Assembly (NCBI GenBank): GCA_963678095.2
Contig: OY782746.1
Location: 1,426,001 to 1,490,000, forward strand
Direction of reading: 5' to 3'
DNA length: 64,000 nucleotides
Source of the DNA: G963678095 sp963678095
GTDB lineage: Bacteria; Bacillota; Negativicutes; Selenomonadales; Selenomonadaceae
Of this stretch, positions 54,529-63,145 are shown one piece after another. The notes beneath the pieces are model-generated. The model had not been told where the DNA came from. It did not search any database and saw nothing but the letters and a program-made list of their open reading frames with translations. Numbering within the stretch: position 1 is the first letter of the stretch; each line of letters opens with the position of its first letter. The translations under genes were made by a program, and so were the position numbers.

Positions 54529-56019
54529 TTAATAGAGCAGGCTTGTACAATCTGCCAGCAGACCACGAATCCGCTCGTAGATTTTGTCACAATCCCCTTT
54601 TTGTGCGCCTTCCATATTCAAGGCCAACACCGGATCATGCAGGGAGGTACGCAGCAGCGCCCAGCCCTCAACCTCGTCATGAAATTGCACCCGAACCCCC
54701 TCACAGGACCCCGGAACAATATTTATCCCGGCAGCTGCCGCCCGCTGTTCAAAGAGGGCGACAACCCGTTCTCCGTATGTACGGAAATCTTTTTCGTCTA
54801 TTTTTATACGGTATTCCCGGCAGTCAGCCGCCCGCACCAGCCTGGCAATCATATCAGCCAGCGTCCGCCCTTGACGTTTTTCGAGCACTGCCGCGATAAT
54901 TAGCCGAACGGCCATATAACAACCATCGTCAAGGTAATAATTCTCCCTAAAGGCACCATGCCCTGAAGTCTCAATCGCCAACGGGGATTCAACCCCGGAC
55001 TGATTCAAGCGCTTACACTCATTGATGACATTCTTGTAGCCGCGTTTAAACCGCCGATGACAACAGCTTAACCCCGTCTCCAAAAATTCCGTTAAATGAT
55101 CTGAGGTTACGGAATCGGTAACAATCGTAGCCCCGGGACATTCTCTTACCGCAATTGCGGCCATCATTGCAATCAAAGCATCGCGATTGATTTCCTCTCC
55201 ATCAGATAATACGGCTGACATCCGGTCAACATCAGGGTCAAAAACAATCCCAAGGTCTGCCTGATGCTGAAGTACCGCGTCGCGGAGTGCTGCCATTGCT
55301 GCCGGATCCTCAGGATTGGGAATATGGTTCGGAAAATTCCCATCGGGTTCTAAAAACTGACTTCCCGTCACATCCGCTCCTAACGGCGCCAACACCTGTC
55401 CGGCAAAAAAACCACCGGCCCCATTGCTGGCATCGACCACAATATGAAGTCCGGCCAGCGGCTTCTCGCCACTAGCAACTGCCTGGCGAATAATCGTCTG
55501 CAGATGCTCACTGTAAAGGGCGAGAAGGTTTTGCCGGGCAATCTTTGTCGTCGGGCTTCCCGAAAACGGCTGCCGGGCAGCAAGCGCAAGCACTTGCGTG
55601 ATTTCAACTTTTTCCAGCCCCCCGGCCGCAGTAAAGAACTTCATGCCATTGCGATTATAGGGCAGATGACTGGCAGTAATCATGATGGAGCCATCAAATG
55701 CCGTCTCCTCGTATACCGTTCCCATAAACATCGCCGGAGTTGATGCCAGCCCGCAGTCAATGACCTTAGCCCCGGCGGCTACCAGTCCCCCTAACGCAGC
55801 GGCAGATAACTCTGGTGCCGAAAGCCTTGAATCATAACCCACACCAATTTTCACCACGGCCTTTTTTGTCTTTTGCTGCAGCCAGCTGGCAAATGCCCCG
55901 GCAATACGATTTACAGCGTCCCCCGTCAGCGTTATGGCTTCGCTTTCCGTTTTAATTGCCACCCCGCGGATATCACTGCCATTTTGCAGGCGCAGCAACT
56001 CTTCTTTTCCTACTGTCAT
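54529..56019 (-). CDS. Phosphomannomutase/phosphoglucomutase
   Basis: A 496-residue alpha-D-phosphohexomutase. Domain 1 starts NGSDIRGVAIKTESEAITLT with GVGYDSRLSAP; the phosphoserine loop is SIMITASHLPYNRNGMKFF; the Mg loop is GIVFDPDVDRMSAVLSDGEE; the sugar loop is LAIETSGHGAFRENYYLDDG; domain 4 carries GSCEGVRVQF. The first residues and spacing resemble the PgcA/ManB type rather than GlmM. It would link with ManA for mannose-P or glucose-P supply to glycans. ATG at 56019 has GGAGGAGGGG six bases upstream; the upstream open frame is unlikely to be translated. Confidence 0.9.
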   Translation of the reverse strand: MTVGKEELLRLQNGSDIRGVAIKTESEAITLTGDAVNRIAGAFASWLQQKTKKAVVKIGVGYDSRLSAPELSAAALGGLVAAGAKVIDCGLASTPAMFMGTVYEETAFDGSIMITASHLPYNRNGMKFFTAAGGLEKVEITQVLALAARQPFSGSPTTKIARQNLLALYSEHLQTIIRQAVASGEKPLAGLHIVVDASNGAGGFFAGQVLAPLGADVTGSQFLEPDGNFPNHIPNPEDPAAMAALRDAVLQHQADLGIVFDPDVDRMSAVLSDGEEINRDALIAMMAAIAVRECPGATIVTDSVTSDHLTEFLETGLSCCHRRFKRGYKNVINECKRLNQSGVESPLAIETSGHGAFRENYYLDDGCYMAVRLIIAAVLEKRQGRTLADMIARLVRAADCREYRIKIDEKDFRTYGERVVALFEQRAAAAGINIVPGSCEGVRVQFHDEVEGWALLRTSLHDPVLALNMEGAQKGDCDKIYERIRGLLADCTSLLY

Positions 56020-56163
56020 CCAATACCCCTCCTCCTGCACCCGTTCCGGCTCCAAGCACTCTGCCATACAAAAACTGACGGCAATACACGCAAATAACCC
56101 CATGGCTGCAATGAATGAATTCATATAAAAAACAGATATTTCTATAAATTTAGCGGCGAAAAA

Positions 56164-56191
56164 AGCCATCGAATCAAACGATCCGATGGCT
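56164..56191 (-). terminator. Terminator of the three-gene usp cluster
   Basis: AGCCATCGaAT pairs with ATcCGATGGCT around a short loop; on the minus strand six Ts follow. Directly downstream of the last usp stop. Confidence 0.8.
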
Positions 56192-56203
56192 ATCTAAAAT
56201 GGC

Positions 56204-56626
56204 TTATTTTACGACAAGCACCGGGCATTTTGCCTGTTCCACAATATACTGGCTGACACTGCCGAGCAGCACGCCTTTTACAATGCCAAGGCCACGACTG
56301 CCCATTACAATCATATCCGAATTTTCTGCAGCAGCAAAATCGAGAATAACCACCGCCGGAGACCCTGTTTCAGAAAAGCCCTCCGCTTTAATCTCCTTCG
56401 GTACTTTTTCCAGTGCCCGATCAAGGATGACATTGCCCGCCTTGGTCACGGCATCAAGAATTGCATCTGACAGACAGGCATTGATTGCCAGCTGATTGAT
56501 ATTTGCTACATAGAGAAAATCAATTTTTGATCCGCAGGCTTGTGCCAGAGCAATCGCCTTGTCAATTGCACGATCCGAGCTTTCTGACCCGTCCACCGGA
56601 ACTAAAATACGCTTTATTTCACCCAT
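56204..56626 (-). CDS. Universal stress protein, UspA family (third of cluster)
   Basis: A 140-residue Usp domain: IKRILVPVDGSESSDRAIDK at the start and GSRGLGIVKGVLLGSVSQYI as the ATP loop (G-2X-G-9X-G-S), then CPVLVVK. One of three tandem paralogues (11 and 16 bp apart on the minus strand), each with all ATP-binding glycines kept. Confidence 0.92.
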   Translation of the reverse strand: MGEIKRILVPVDGSESSDRAIDKAIALAQACGSKIDFLYVANINQLAINACLSDAILDAVTKAGNVILDRALEKVPKEIKAEGFSETGSPAVVILDFAAAENSDMIVMGSRGLGIVKGVLLGSVSQYIVEQAKCPVLVVK

Positions 56627-56637
56627 AGTAAAACCCC

Positions 56638-57090
56638 CTATTTTTTATCTGCTTTCACCAGCAATACCGGACACTTAGCCGCCTCCAGTACCGCCCGACT
56701 GACACTGCCAACAAGAACTGCCCGCCAGGGCCCAAGTCCGCGGCTTCCCATTACAATGAGATCACAGCCAATATCCCGGGCTTCCTGCAAAATGGCTTCA
56801 ACCGGCGAACTACTGCTGACACAATGTCCTCTGGCATTTACAGCCAAGGGAACCTGTTCGAGTAGCTCATCGAGAATCCGTTTGCCGCGGTCAATCACAT
56901 CTTCAAGGGCCGAAGCCTCTTTGCGGGGAACTTCAGCCAGCAATGGATTTGCCAGGGAATTCTGCAAATCAACCACATGCAGAAAATCAATTTCTGCTTC
57001 GCAGCTTTGTGCCAGCTCCATGGCATATGCTGCAGCTTTACTTGAACTTTCAGATCCATCTACCGGAACCAAAATACAATGGCAGCCCAT
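56638..57090 (-). CDS. Universal stress protein, UspA family (second of cluster)
   Basis: A 150-residue Usp domain: CHCILVPVDGSESSSKAAAY at the start and GSRGLGPWRAVLVGSVSRAV as the ATP loop. ATG at 57090 has AGGAGGAAC eight bases upstream; an open frame extends to 57117 without a better site. The CHC near the N-terminus is not seen in its neighbours. Confidence 0.92.
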   Translation of the reverse strand: MGCHCILVPVDGSESSSKAAAYAMELAQSCEAEIDFLHVVDLQNSLANPLLAEVPRKEASALEDVIDRGKRILDELLEQVPLAVNARGHCVSSSSPVEAILQEARDIGCDLIVMGSRGLGPWRAVLVGSVSRAVLEAAKCPVLLVKADKK

Positions 57091-57106
57091 AATCTGTTCC
57101 TCCTTC

Positions 57107-57544
57107 TTATTTGACAACCAGCACCGGGCAATGCGCCTGTTCCAGGACTTCCCTGCTTATGCTGCCAAGAAGAAACCCCTCTACCAATCCCAGTCCGCGT
57201 CCACCGACAACGATCAGATCCATATCATTTTTTTTGGCAAAAGCGACTATTTCCTTGGCCGGAATACCGGTTTCCAAATGCGTCCGGCAAGTAATCTTTG
57301 GATCTACCAGCGTTTTCGCATGCTGCAAAATTGCCTGGCTTGTCCGGGCAATAGAACCGGTTACAGCATCCGGCAGCCAGGAAATTCGACCGACGGCATC
57401 GTCTGTAGCCTGGCGGAAATAGGCCACATACAGTAAATCAAGGTCAGCACCACATACAGCGGCCAACGCTGCTGCCTGTAAGACAGCCTTATCTGAGTTT
57501 TTTGACCCGTCCACCGGAACGAGTATCTGCTTCATTCCCTGCAT
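57107..57544 (-). CDS. Universal stress protein, UspA family (first of cluster)
   Basis: A 145-residue Usp domain: MKQILVPVDGSKNSDKAVLQ and ATP loop GGRGLGLVEGFLLGSISREV. GGGAG lies seven bases before the ATG at 57544; a second ATG at 57535 is possible. First gene of the tandem usp cluster. The 286 bases to the next gene hold the ilvA promoter. Confidence 0.92.
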   Translation of the reverse strand: MQGMKQILVPVDGSKNSDKAVLQAAALAAVCGADLDLLYVAYFRQATDDAVGRISWLPDAVTGSIARTSQAILQHAKTLVDPKITCRTHLETGIPAKEIVAFAKKNDMDLIVVGGRGLGLVEGFLLGSISREVLEQAHCPVLVVK

Positions 57545-57696
57545 GAAAATCTCCCGCTTTCATTCCCTGCCTGTTTAAATCTAATTATCTTGCTTATTAT
57601 ATTATTTCGTTGCCAAGAAAAAAAATCCTGTTCTTTTACTGAATATTTCCAAGAAAATAATACTTGTCTCCCTGTGACGGGCAGACTTGATTTTTC

Positions 57697-57725
57697 TTGA
57701 CACAGAATATGGTTAATGCTAGACT
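57697..57725 (+). promoter_or_regulatory. Putative promoter of the threonine ammonia-lyase gene
   Basis: TTGACA (57697-57702), 17-nt spacer, TAGACT (57720-57725), giving a leader of about 100 nt. Confidence 0.7.
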
Positions 57726-57830
57726 TTATTAAATATTTGTTCCCTTATTACTAATATATAGAGGAAGTTTATAAAACAATCCGATTATCGGCTGCCTTAG
57801 CAGCAATGAATAATCCTGGGAGGATTTAAA

Positions 57831-59075
57831 ATGGCGGAAGAAAAAAAAACAACCGCGGCAGCAATTGTCGACAATATCTCAATCTCAGATGTATATCGGG
57901 CCGCGAAACAGCTCGATAATGTAGCCAAAAAGACAGCCTTGATTCATAGCCCCTATTTCTCCAGTATGTCCGGCAATGACGTCTACCTGAAACCAGAAAA
58001 TTTACAAAACACCGGCTCCTTCAAGCTTCGCGGCGCCTACAACAAAATCAGCCAGCTGTCGCCAGCGGAAAAAGCAGCGGGCGTCATCACTGCTTCAGCT
58101 GGTAACCATGCACAGGGCGTTGCATTTGCCGCCCAGCAGCTCGGCGTCAAGGCTGTCATTACCATGCCGGCGACCACGCCAATCCTCAAGGTTGAGGCCA
58201 CCCGGGCCTACGGAGCTGAAGTCGTACTGTTTGGCGATACCTATGATGATGCGTATAATAAGGCACTGGAACTCCAGCAGCAAAACGGCTATATCCTCGT
58301 GCACCCGTTTGACGACATTGAAGTCATTCTCGGACAGGGTACGACCGCACTTGAAATTATTGATGAACTTAAAGATGTCGATGCCATTCTTGTTCCGGTC
58401 GGTGGAGGCGGCTTCGTCAGCGGCGTCGCCCTGGCAACAAAAGCGGTCAATCCAAATGTTAAAGTTATTGGCATTGAACCCGAAGGCGCAGCCTGCGTCA
58501 AGCATTCGCTGGCAAAAGGCAAGGTGAGCACACTGCGTCAGGTCGATACCGTAGCGGATGGCACTGCCGTCAAGACTCCTGGCAAACTCACTTTTGAATT
58601 CATAAAAAAGTATGTCGATGAAATCATCACCGTATCTGAGTTTGATATCATGTCGGCTCTGCTTTCCCTGATTGAAAAACATAAGCTGGTCGGTGAAGGC
58701 TCTGGCGTGCTGACACTGGCTGCCCTGCCACAGCTGCCATTTAAGGGAAAGAAAGTGGTCTCCATCATCAGCGGCGGCAATATCGATATTTCAACCATTT
58801 CCGCCCTGATTGACAAGGCGCTGATTGCCCGCGGCCGAATTTTCTGCTTTGCGGTTCAGTTGCCGGACAAACCGGGACAGCTGCTTAAAATTTCCCAAAT
58901 TTTAGCCGATCAAAATGCCAATGTCATAAAACTCGATCACAACCAGGCCAAAGTCACGGACAGCTTTAAAAAAGTCCAGCTTGAAGTCACCGTCGAAACC
59001 CATGGCGCCGAACATATTGTTGAAATCTCAACTGAGCTGGAAAAAAACGGTTTTATTGTAACAAAAATATATTGA
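57831..59075 (+). CDS. ilvA: Threonine ammonia-lyase with ACT domain
   Basis: A 414-residue PLP enzyme. PLP lysine in PENLQNTGSFKLRGAYNKIS, cofactor loop ITASAGNHAQGVAFAAQQLG, phosphate loop ILVPVGGGGFVSGVALATK. The C-terminal 80 residues form a single ACT domain (CFAVQLPDKPGQLLKISQIL), the short ilvA/tdcB-like type. It deaminates threonine to 2-oxobutanoate, either for isoleucine or, in anaerobes, for propionate and ATP. GGGAGG precedes the ATG. Monocistronic. Confidence 0.92.
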   Translation: MAEEKKTTAAAIVDNISISDVYRAAKQLDNVAKKTALIHSPYFSSMSGNDVYLKPENLQNTGSFKLRGAYNKISQLSPAEKAAGVITASAGNHAQGVAFAAQQLGVKAVITMPATTPILKVEATRAYGAEVVLFGDTYDDAYNKALELQQQNGYILVHPFDDIEVILGQGTTALEIIDELKDVDAILVPVGGGGFVSGVALATKAVNPNVKVIGIEPEGAACVKHSLAKGKVSTLRQVDTVADGTAVKTPGKLTFEFIKKYVDEIITVSEFDIMSALLSLIEKHKLVGEGSGVLTLAALPQLPFKGKKVVSIISGGNIDISTISALIDKALIARGRIFCFAVQLPDKPGQLLKISQILADQNANVIKLDHNQAKVTDSFKKVQLEVTVETHGAEHIVEISTELEKNGFIVTKIY

Positions 59076-59078
59076 TGT

Positions 59079-59118
59079 AAAAACCACAGCCTCATTTTTC
59101 TCTTGCGCTGTGGTTTTT
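59079..59118 (+). terminator. Terminator of the threonine ammonia-lyase gene
   Basis: AAAAACCACAGC (59079-59090) pairs with GCTGTGGTTTTT (59107-59118), followed by CTG. Confidence 0.85.
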
Positions 59119-59135
59119 CTGCTGTTAAACCCGCT

Positions 59136-59311
59136 TTATCCACAAAACCAACAATAGTTATTCACAATTGTGGATAATATTGTGCACAACTGTGGATAAT
59201 ATTATCTCGTCGCCTTTTTTTCCCAGCATTTAGTTCTTTATTTATCCACATAACCCCTTATTTTGTGCAGGACTCTGTGGATAATTTATTTTCTTTTGTG
59301 TCTTATCCACA
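59136..59311. other. Cluster of seven DnaA boxes
   Basis: Six perfect TTATCCACA boxes, at 59136 (+), 59169 (-), 59191 (-), 59242 (+), 59276 (-) and 59303 (+), and one TTATTCACA at 59158 (+), in 176 bases of non-coding AT-rich sequence. The first four start at 22-, 11- and 22-base steps, and a degenerate TTGTGCACA at 59180 fills the next 11-base step, so the left half is helically phased. No dnaA, dnaN or rpmH lies in the window. It may be a replication origin part or a DnaA-titration/control cluster. Confidence 0.85.
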
Positions 59312-59431
59312 CAATGGCGTACCGGTTCCCACAAAAGAAAAATTTATTTCCAAATCAGCTACATTGTTTTATAATCAAAATGATATTGCCTGACAACTAT
59401 ATCGATTCCATTGACGGAAAGGACGATTTAC

Positions 59432-60181
59432 ATGAGATCCCATCGCCCGCGTATTTATTGCCTGACTACAGCACTGATCACTTTACTGCTGTTTTCCGCA
59501 ACAGCGTTTGCTGCACCAATTTTAAAACTGCACTCGCACGGACATGATGTTTCCCTGCTACAAAAGGAACTGAAGCGCCTCAATTATATGGTTTCCAGCC
59601 CGGATGGAGACTTTGATGAATCGACAAAAAAAGCTGTCCTTGAATTTCAGCGCGATCAAAAGCTAAAAATCAACGGCATTGTCGACGGGAACACCTGGCG
59701 AGCCCTAAAAAAAGCCTCGCCCGCCAGCAAAAAACTGCCGCCTGGCGGCTCTCCGCTGGATTTTCCGGTAGGCTCTGGATTTGGTCCCGACACCCCCCCC
59801 TTTGTGCCCCGCAGTCAGGTCAACGGCATTGTTGCCACGGCAAAAAAATACATCGGCACTCCCTATAAGTTTGGCGGTGCTACCCCCAAAGCCTTTGATT
59901 GTTCCGGCTATCTACAATATGTTTTTGCCCAAAACAGTATCAGCCTGCCGCGCACGGCGGATGCACAGTACAAACTGGGCCTGAAGACCTCGCCGGATAA
60001 ACTTGAAACAGGTGATTTGGTATTCTTTTCCACCTATGAAAAAGGCGCCTCTCACTGTGGTATCTATCTTGGCAACGGGGAATTTATTCACGCCTCCTCC
60101 AGCAAGGGCGTGCGAATAGATCACCTCAACGGCGACTATTGGAAAGAACATTTTTACGGTGGGAAACACATCATAAAATAA
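59432..60181 (+). CDS. Secreted NlpC/P60 endopeptidase with peptidoglycan-binding domain
   Basis: A 249-residue protein. A signal peptide (TTALITLLLFSATAFA) is followed by a PG_binding_1 domain (LHSHGHDVSLLQKELKRLNY through GIVDGNTWRAL), a Pro/Gly linker, and an NlpC/P60 domain with catalytic Cys in GATPKAFDCSGYLQYVFAQN, His in KGASHCGIYLGNGEFIH and a third polar residue downstream. It cleaves peptide stems of peptidoglycan. GGAAAGGAC precedes ATG 59432. Directly downstream of the DnaA-box cluster. Confidence 0.92.
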   Translation: MRSHRPRIYCLTTALITLLLFSATAFAAPILKLHSHGHDVSLLQKELKRLNYMVSSPDGDFDESTKKAVLEFQRDQKLKINGIVDGNTWRALKKASPASKKLPPGGSPLDFPVGSGFGPDTPPFVPRSQVNGIVATAKKYIGTPYKFGGATPKAFDCSGYLQYVFAQNSISLPRTADAQYKLGLKTSPDKLETGDLVFFSTYEKGASHCGIYLGNGEFIHASSSKGVRIDHLNGDYWKEHFYGGKHIIK

Positions 60182-60388
60182 ACTTCAGCCGGCTTTCTGT
60201 GAGGGAATGCCGGCCGCTTTTATTTTTCCCGAGGCAATAATACAATATACAGCTTTAATTTTCGGGGTTTTGGCAGGAAATTGCTCTTTTAAACACGAAG
60301 TATTTTTACTTTACTGCGTCTATTCCCAGCGCGGCGATTGCCGTTACGCACACTTGTTTATCATATTACCAAGATTGGGGGATTTATT

Positions 60389-61228
60389 ATGGGAAAACCA
60401 CGCATCGGGCATATCAATTTTTTAAACTGCCTGCCACTGACATACAGCTTTCAGCATGACGGTTTTGACAAAGGGCTCGAAATCACGCCGGCCGTACCGG
60501 CGGTTCTGAACAACGATATCAGCAATCATAGGCTGGATGTCAGCCCCGTTTCATCCATTATCTATGCCCGCAACAGTGAGGAGCTTGTTATCCTGCCCGA
60601 TATCAGCATCATGGCCGACGGCCCGGTACAAAGCATTATCCTGGTATCAAAAAGGCCCATTAATCAGCTGGCTGATGACAAGGTCATTTTAACAGCAAAA
60701 TCAGCAACTTCGCACTGTCTGCTGAAAATCGTACTGCAAAAGGGCTATGATGCCCGGCCAAACTATTATATCCGCCATGTCGATGCCACAGCACCGATTC
60801 CGGCTGATGCAAGTGCTACCCTGTTGATCGGCGATGATGCCCTCTACCTCTACCACCATCAGCAGCCAGGCCTCTATTATTACGATATCGGGCTGGAATG
60901 GAAGAAACTTACCGGTCACTCTATGGTTTATGCCGTCTGGGTTGCCAACCGCCGTTTTGCTGAAGAAAACCCGGATTTGCTGCAGCTCGTCTATGACCGG
61001 ATAAAAAAAGGCTTTAAAAACGGCTATGAAAAAAAAGCTGCCGCCATTCATTCTATTCTTGCCGAAAAACCATTTACCTTTGATCAGCTTGATGAATATC
61101 TAGAAGTAATAAAATGGAAATTGGGCCCGCAAGAGCTCGAATCCTTGCAGCTGTTCTATCACCTGGCTCACGAAATGAATTTGATTGATCATGAACCTGT
61201 ACTGTCTTTGGCAAAAGTGTATCGTTAA
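60389..61228 (+). CDS. mqnA: Chorismate dehydratase MqnA (futalosine pathway)
   Basis: A 279-residue periplasmic-binding-fold enzyme, cytoplasmic here. N-terminal MGKPRIGHINFLNCLPLTYS, then VPAVLNNDISNHRLDVSPVS, SKRPINQLADDKVILTAKSA and LIGDDALYLYHHQQPGLYYY, and WKKLTGHSMVYAVWVANRRF. It makes 3-enolpyruvyl-benzoate from chorismate, the first step of the futalosine menaquinone route. GGGGGA lies six bases before ATG 60389. MqnD, MqnB and MqnC are not in the window. The 207 bases upstream hold no gene that I can support. Confidence 0.92.
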   Translation: MGKPRIGHINFLNCLPLTYSFQHDGFDKGLEITPAVPAVLNNDISNHRLDVSPVSSIIYARNSEELVILPDISIMADGPVQSIILVSKRPINQLADDKVILTAKSATSHCLLKIVLQKGYDARPNYYIRHVDATAPIPADASATLLIGDDALYLYHHQQPGLYYYDIGLEWKKLTGHSMVYAVWVANRRFAEENPDLLQLVYDRIKKGFKNGYEKKAAAIHSILAEKPFTFDQLDEYLEVIKWKLGPQELESLQLFYHLAHEMNLIDHEPVLSLAKVYR

Positions 61229-61234
61229 TAAGCA

Positions 61235-61273
61235 AAAAAGTTCCGCCGGATATTTTATCCGGCGGAACTTTTT
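61235..61273. terminator. Terminator between mqnA and the glycine/serine-rich membrane protein gene
   Basis: Arms of AAAAAGTTCCGCCGGATA and its exact complement around a 3-nt loop, with A/T runs both sides; it can stop both convergent transcripts. Confidence 0.9.
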
Positions 61274-61276
61274 GTA

Positions 61277-61873
61277 TTAACGATTTCTGTATTCGTCAGC
61301 TTTGCGCTTACTGTCATAAGAAGAATCCCCGGTCTGGCGCGGGGTCACATCAACGACATCCTCCCGGCGGGCAGCCGGAGGCGCCGCTGACTGGCTCCGA
61401 TACGGATTCGTGCCTGCGCCTGAATTGCGTCCACGCAGCTTATTCCACAACAGCCGCCCGATCATAAATACCGCACCGATCAGGACAACGTTCATCAGCA
61501 GCCCAAGAATATCCGCGAATAATCCACTGCCCATGCCAAACATGCTGCCCAGCAAGCTGCCCAGCATCATGCCACCCGCCAAAAGGCCAATATTGCGCAT
61601 CATGCCGCCCCAAGGGGAGCTCGACTTTGCCGCAGCCGACGCTGCGGCCCCGGTGCCGGCTGTCGGAGCATCCTTCGACAGCGATTTGGCATCCTTAGAC
61701 GGCGTATATTCTTTCGTCGACGGCGATGAAGCCGCCGGAGCATTCTTTGATGTGGAAATACTCGGTGCTGCCTTTGGTGCCGATATCTTGGCGCCGCCAC
61801 GGGCAGCAAAGGCCATCGATGACATCGCAAACAAAGTCACCACTAAAACCGTCATTATTTTTTTTACATTCAT
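61277..61873 (-). CDS. Secreted/membrane low-complexity protein, unknown function
   Basis: A 198-residue protein. Signal peptide (VLVVTLFAMSSMAFAARGG), then about 65 residues rich in Ala, Ser, Lys and Pro, a glycine-rich membrane part (LLAGGMMLGSLLGSMFGMGS), a second span (ILGLLMNVVLIGAVFMIGRL) and a charged tail. The layout resembles the N-terminal part of Tim44-like/MltA-type membrane proteins of diderm Firmicutes, but I cannot name a family. AAGGAGG precedes the ATG at 61873. It abuts the small gene upstream. Confidence 0.7.
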   Translation of the reverse strand: MNVKKIMTVLVVTLFAMSSMAFAARGGAKISAPKAAPSISTSKNAPAASSPSTKEYTPSKDAKSLSKDAPTAGTGAAASAAAKSSSPWGGMMRNIGLLAGGMMLGSLLGSMFGMGSGLFADILGLLMNVVLIGAVFMIGRLLWNKLRGRNSGAGTNPYRSQSAAPPAARREDVVDVTPRQTGDSSYDSKRKADEYRNR

Positions 61874-62158
61874 TTAAATTTCCTCCTTATGCGCCTTTAT
61901 ATCTTCAGCAAAGGCGTATATTTCGCCTAAAGTATCGAGCTCGCCCGACAAATAACGGTCGATATCATCAACATCAATATAAAGTTTGCAGTCAATATCC
62001 AAATAGCCCTGTTCCTTCGCCTGGCTTAAATCACGGATCGCCATAAGTTTCTCCCGCAGCTTTAGGCATTCGGTTTTGGTCGCATGAACATCCAGCTTTA
62101 TTTCCGGTACCCCATACTCTCTTAAAACTTCCTGCATTGTCATTCTTTCTGACATCAT
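61874..62158 (-). CDS. Conserved-looking small cytoplasmic protein, unknown function
   Basis: A 94-residue acidic protein: MTMQEVLREYGVPEIKLDVH, TECLKLREKLMAIRDLSQAK, YLDIDCKLYIDVDDIDRYLS, GELDTLGEIYAFAEDI. Helical with a central beta segment; no catalytic motif. GGAGGCG lies before ATG 62158. It is directly joined to the downstream membrane-protein gene and may have its own promoter (TTGGAA, 16 nt, TATAGA on the minus strand around 62185-62210). A Mn riboswitch lies further upstream but two terminators stand between. Confidence 0.65.
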   Translation of the reverse strand: MMSERMTMQEVLREYGVPEIKLDVHATKTECLKLREKLMAIRDLSQAKEQGYLDIDCKLYIDVDDIDRYLSGELDTLGEIYAFAEDIKAHKEEI

Positions 62159-62246
62159 AATCGCCTCCATCCATTTAGTCTCTCTATATGGTTTCTACAA
62201 TATCTTCCAATCCCCTCTATTGCCCCCCTCTGACGTGGCAGCCTAT

Positions 62247-62287
62247 AAAAAAACGGCTTCCCGCGCCTCGATGTGCGCGGGAAGCCG
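62247..62287 (-). terminator. Second terminator downstream of the orphan Mn riboswitch
   Basis: CGGCTTCCCGCGC (62254-62266) pairs perfectly with GCGCGGGAAGCCG (62275-62287), followed on the minus strand by seven Ts. Confidence 0.9.
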
Positions 62288-62294
62288 TTGCCAA

Positions 62295-62416
62295 CAAAAA
62301 AGACTTCCAGCGCAATAAAATTACGCTAAAAGTCTCGTTACCCTCAGGACATAAAGCCAGGTGAATTCAATCACCAGTGCTGTTGACTTTACATTTAAAA
62401 CTACTCCCTTTTAACA
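62295..62416 (-). ncRNA. yybP-ykoY (Mn2+) riboswitch, apparently orphan
   Basis: On the minus strand: AAAAGGGAGTAGTTTTAAAT, GTCAACAGCACTGGTG, then the second block GGTAACGAGACTTTTAGCG, which merges into a terminator (GACTTttAGCG with CGCTggAAGTC, 62302-62334) and a T-run (62295-62301). Same architecture as the riboswitch before mneA. No exporter gene follows: eight bases after this terminator comes another complete terminator, and the next gene starts at 62158. Confidence 0.9.
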
Positions 62417-62421
62417 ATTTC

Positions 62422-62450
62422 ATTGTACAATACAGCCATATATTTGTCAA
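62422..62450 (-). promoter_or_regulatory. Promoter of the second Mn riboswitch
   Basis: On the minus strand: TTGACA (62445-62450), 17-nt spacer, TACAAT (62422-62427). The riboswitch thus has its own promoter, independent of the Yip1-like gene upstream. Confidence 0.85.
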
Positions 62451-62484
62451 ATAAATTTCATAATCAACCATCAGGGGATAAGAC

Positions 62485-63060
62485 CTACAGTTGCAGTGCG
62501 GGCCAGGTCGCCATGAACAGCGGAGTGCAAATCCCGGCCAGCAGGAACAACCAGCACAGCAGCAGGCAAACAGCAGCGACCACAGGAAAACAAAGCACTA
62601 GGATCGCTCTTGCCAGCTGCAGGTGATACACCAGCTGCAGTGACCACAGATATAAAACCACCAGCCAAACGAAACTAAGCAGCAGCACCAGCAGATCTGC
62701 CGCTGCCGACGCCAGCAGTGCAGCCACAAGGTATACCGGCAGCAGCACAATTTCAACAAAGGATGTAAAGCCTAGCAAAATCAATAGTTTCCTGACATCA
62801 CCCTCACCGCCCAATAATGTCGCCGAAACGTGAAATACCGCCGCCACCAGCAGCCAGGAAAAGACCCCCGCCAGCCCCCCCGCCAGTAAAATACCACCAC
62901 CGAAGGTATTGCCCACCGACAAATTCATATTGCTGCTTATGCCCAGCAGCGAAGCTACCAGCACAATTACCGCCGCCTGCCGCAGGTTGGCATGTTCCAT
63001 AATACAGGCCAATCCGGCCTTAGGGTGCGTAAGCAATTTGTAAAGCATTTCATACAGCAT
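62485..63060 (-). CDS. YIP1-like multi-span membrane protein
   Basis: A 191-residue membrane protein with five to six spans. Opens MLYEMLYKLLTHPKAGLACI, then NTFGGGILLAGGLAGVFSWL, VFHVSATLLGGEGDVRKLLI, LLGFTSFVEIVLLPVYLVAA. The spacing of the HxxA/LGG and LLxLLGF segments fits the YIP1 domain. Function in bacteria unknown. ATG 63060 has AAGGGAGAAG upstream. Confidence 0.7.
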   Translation of the reverse strand: MLYEMLYKLLTHPKAGLACIMEHANLRQAAVIVLVASLLGISSNMNLSVGNTFGGGILLAGGLAGVFSWLLVAAVFHVSATLLGGEGDVRKLLILLGFTSFVEIVLLPVYLVAALLASAAADLLVLLLSFVWLVVLYLWSLQLVYHLQLARAILVLCFPVVAAVCLLLCWLFLLAGICTPLFMATWPALQL

Positions 63061-63145
63061 ATTTATCTTCTCCCTTGTCGGCTCTATCCGGCTAAAAAAA
63101 AGAAGCAGCCACCGTTTTACCGCCGTTTCTGCTTCCCCATTATAC

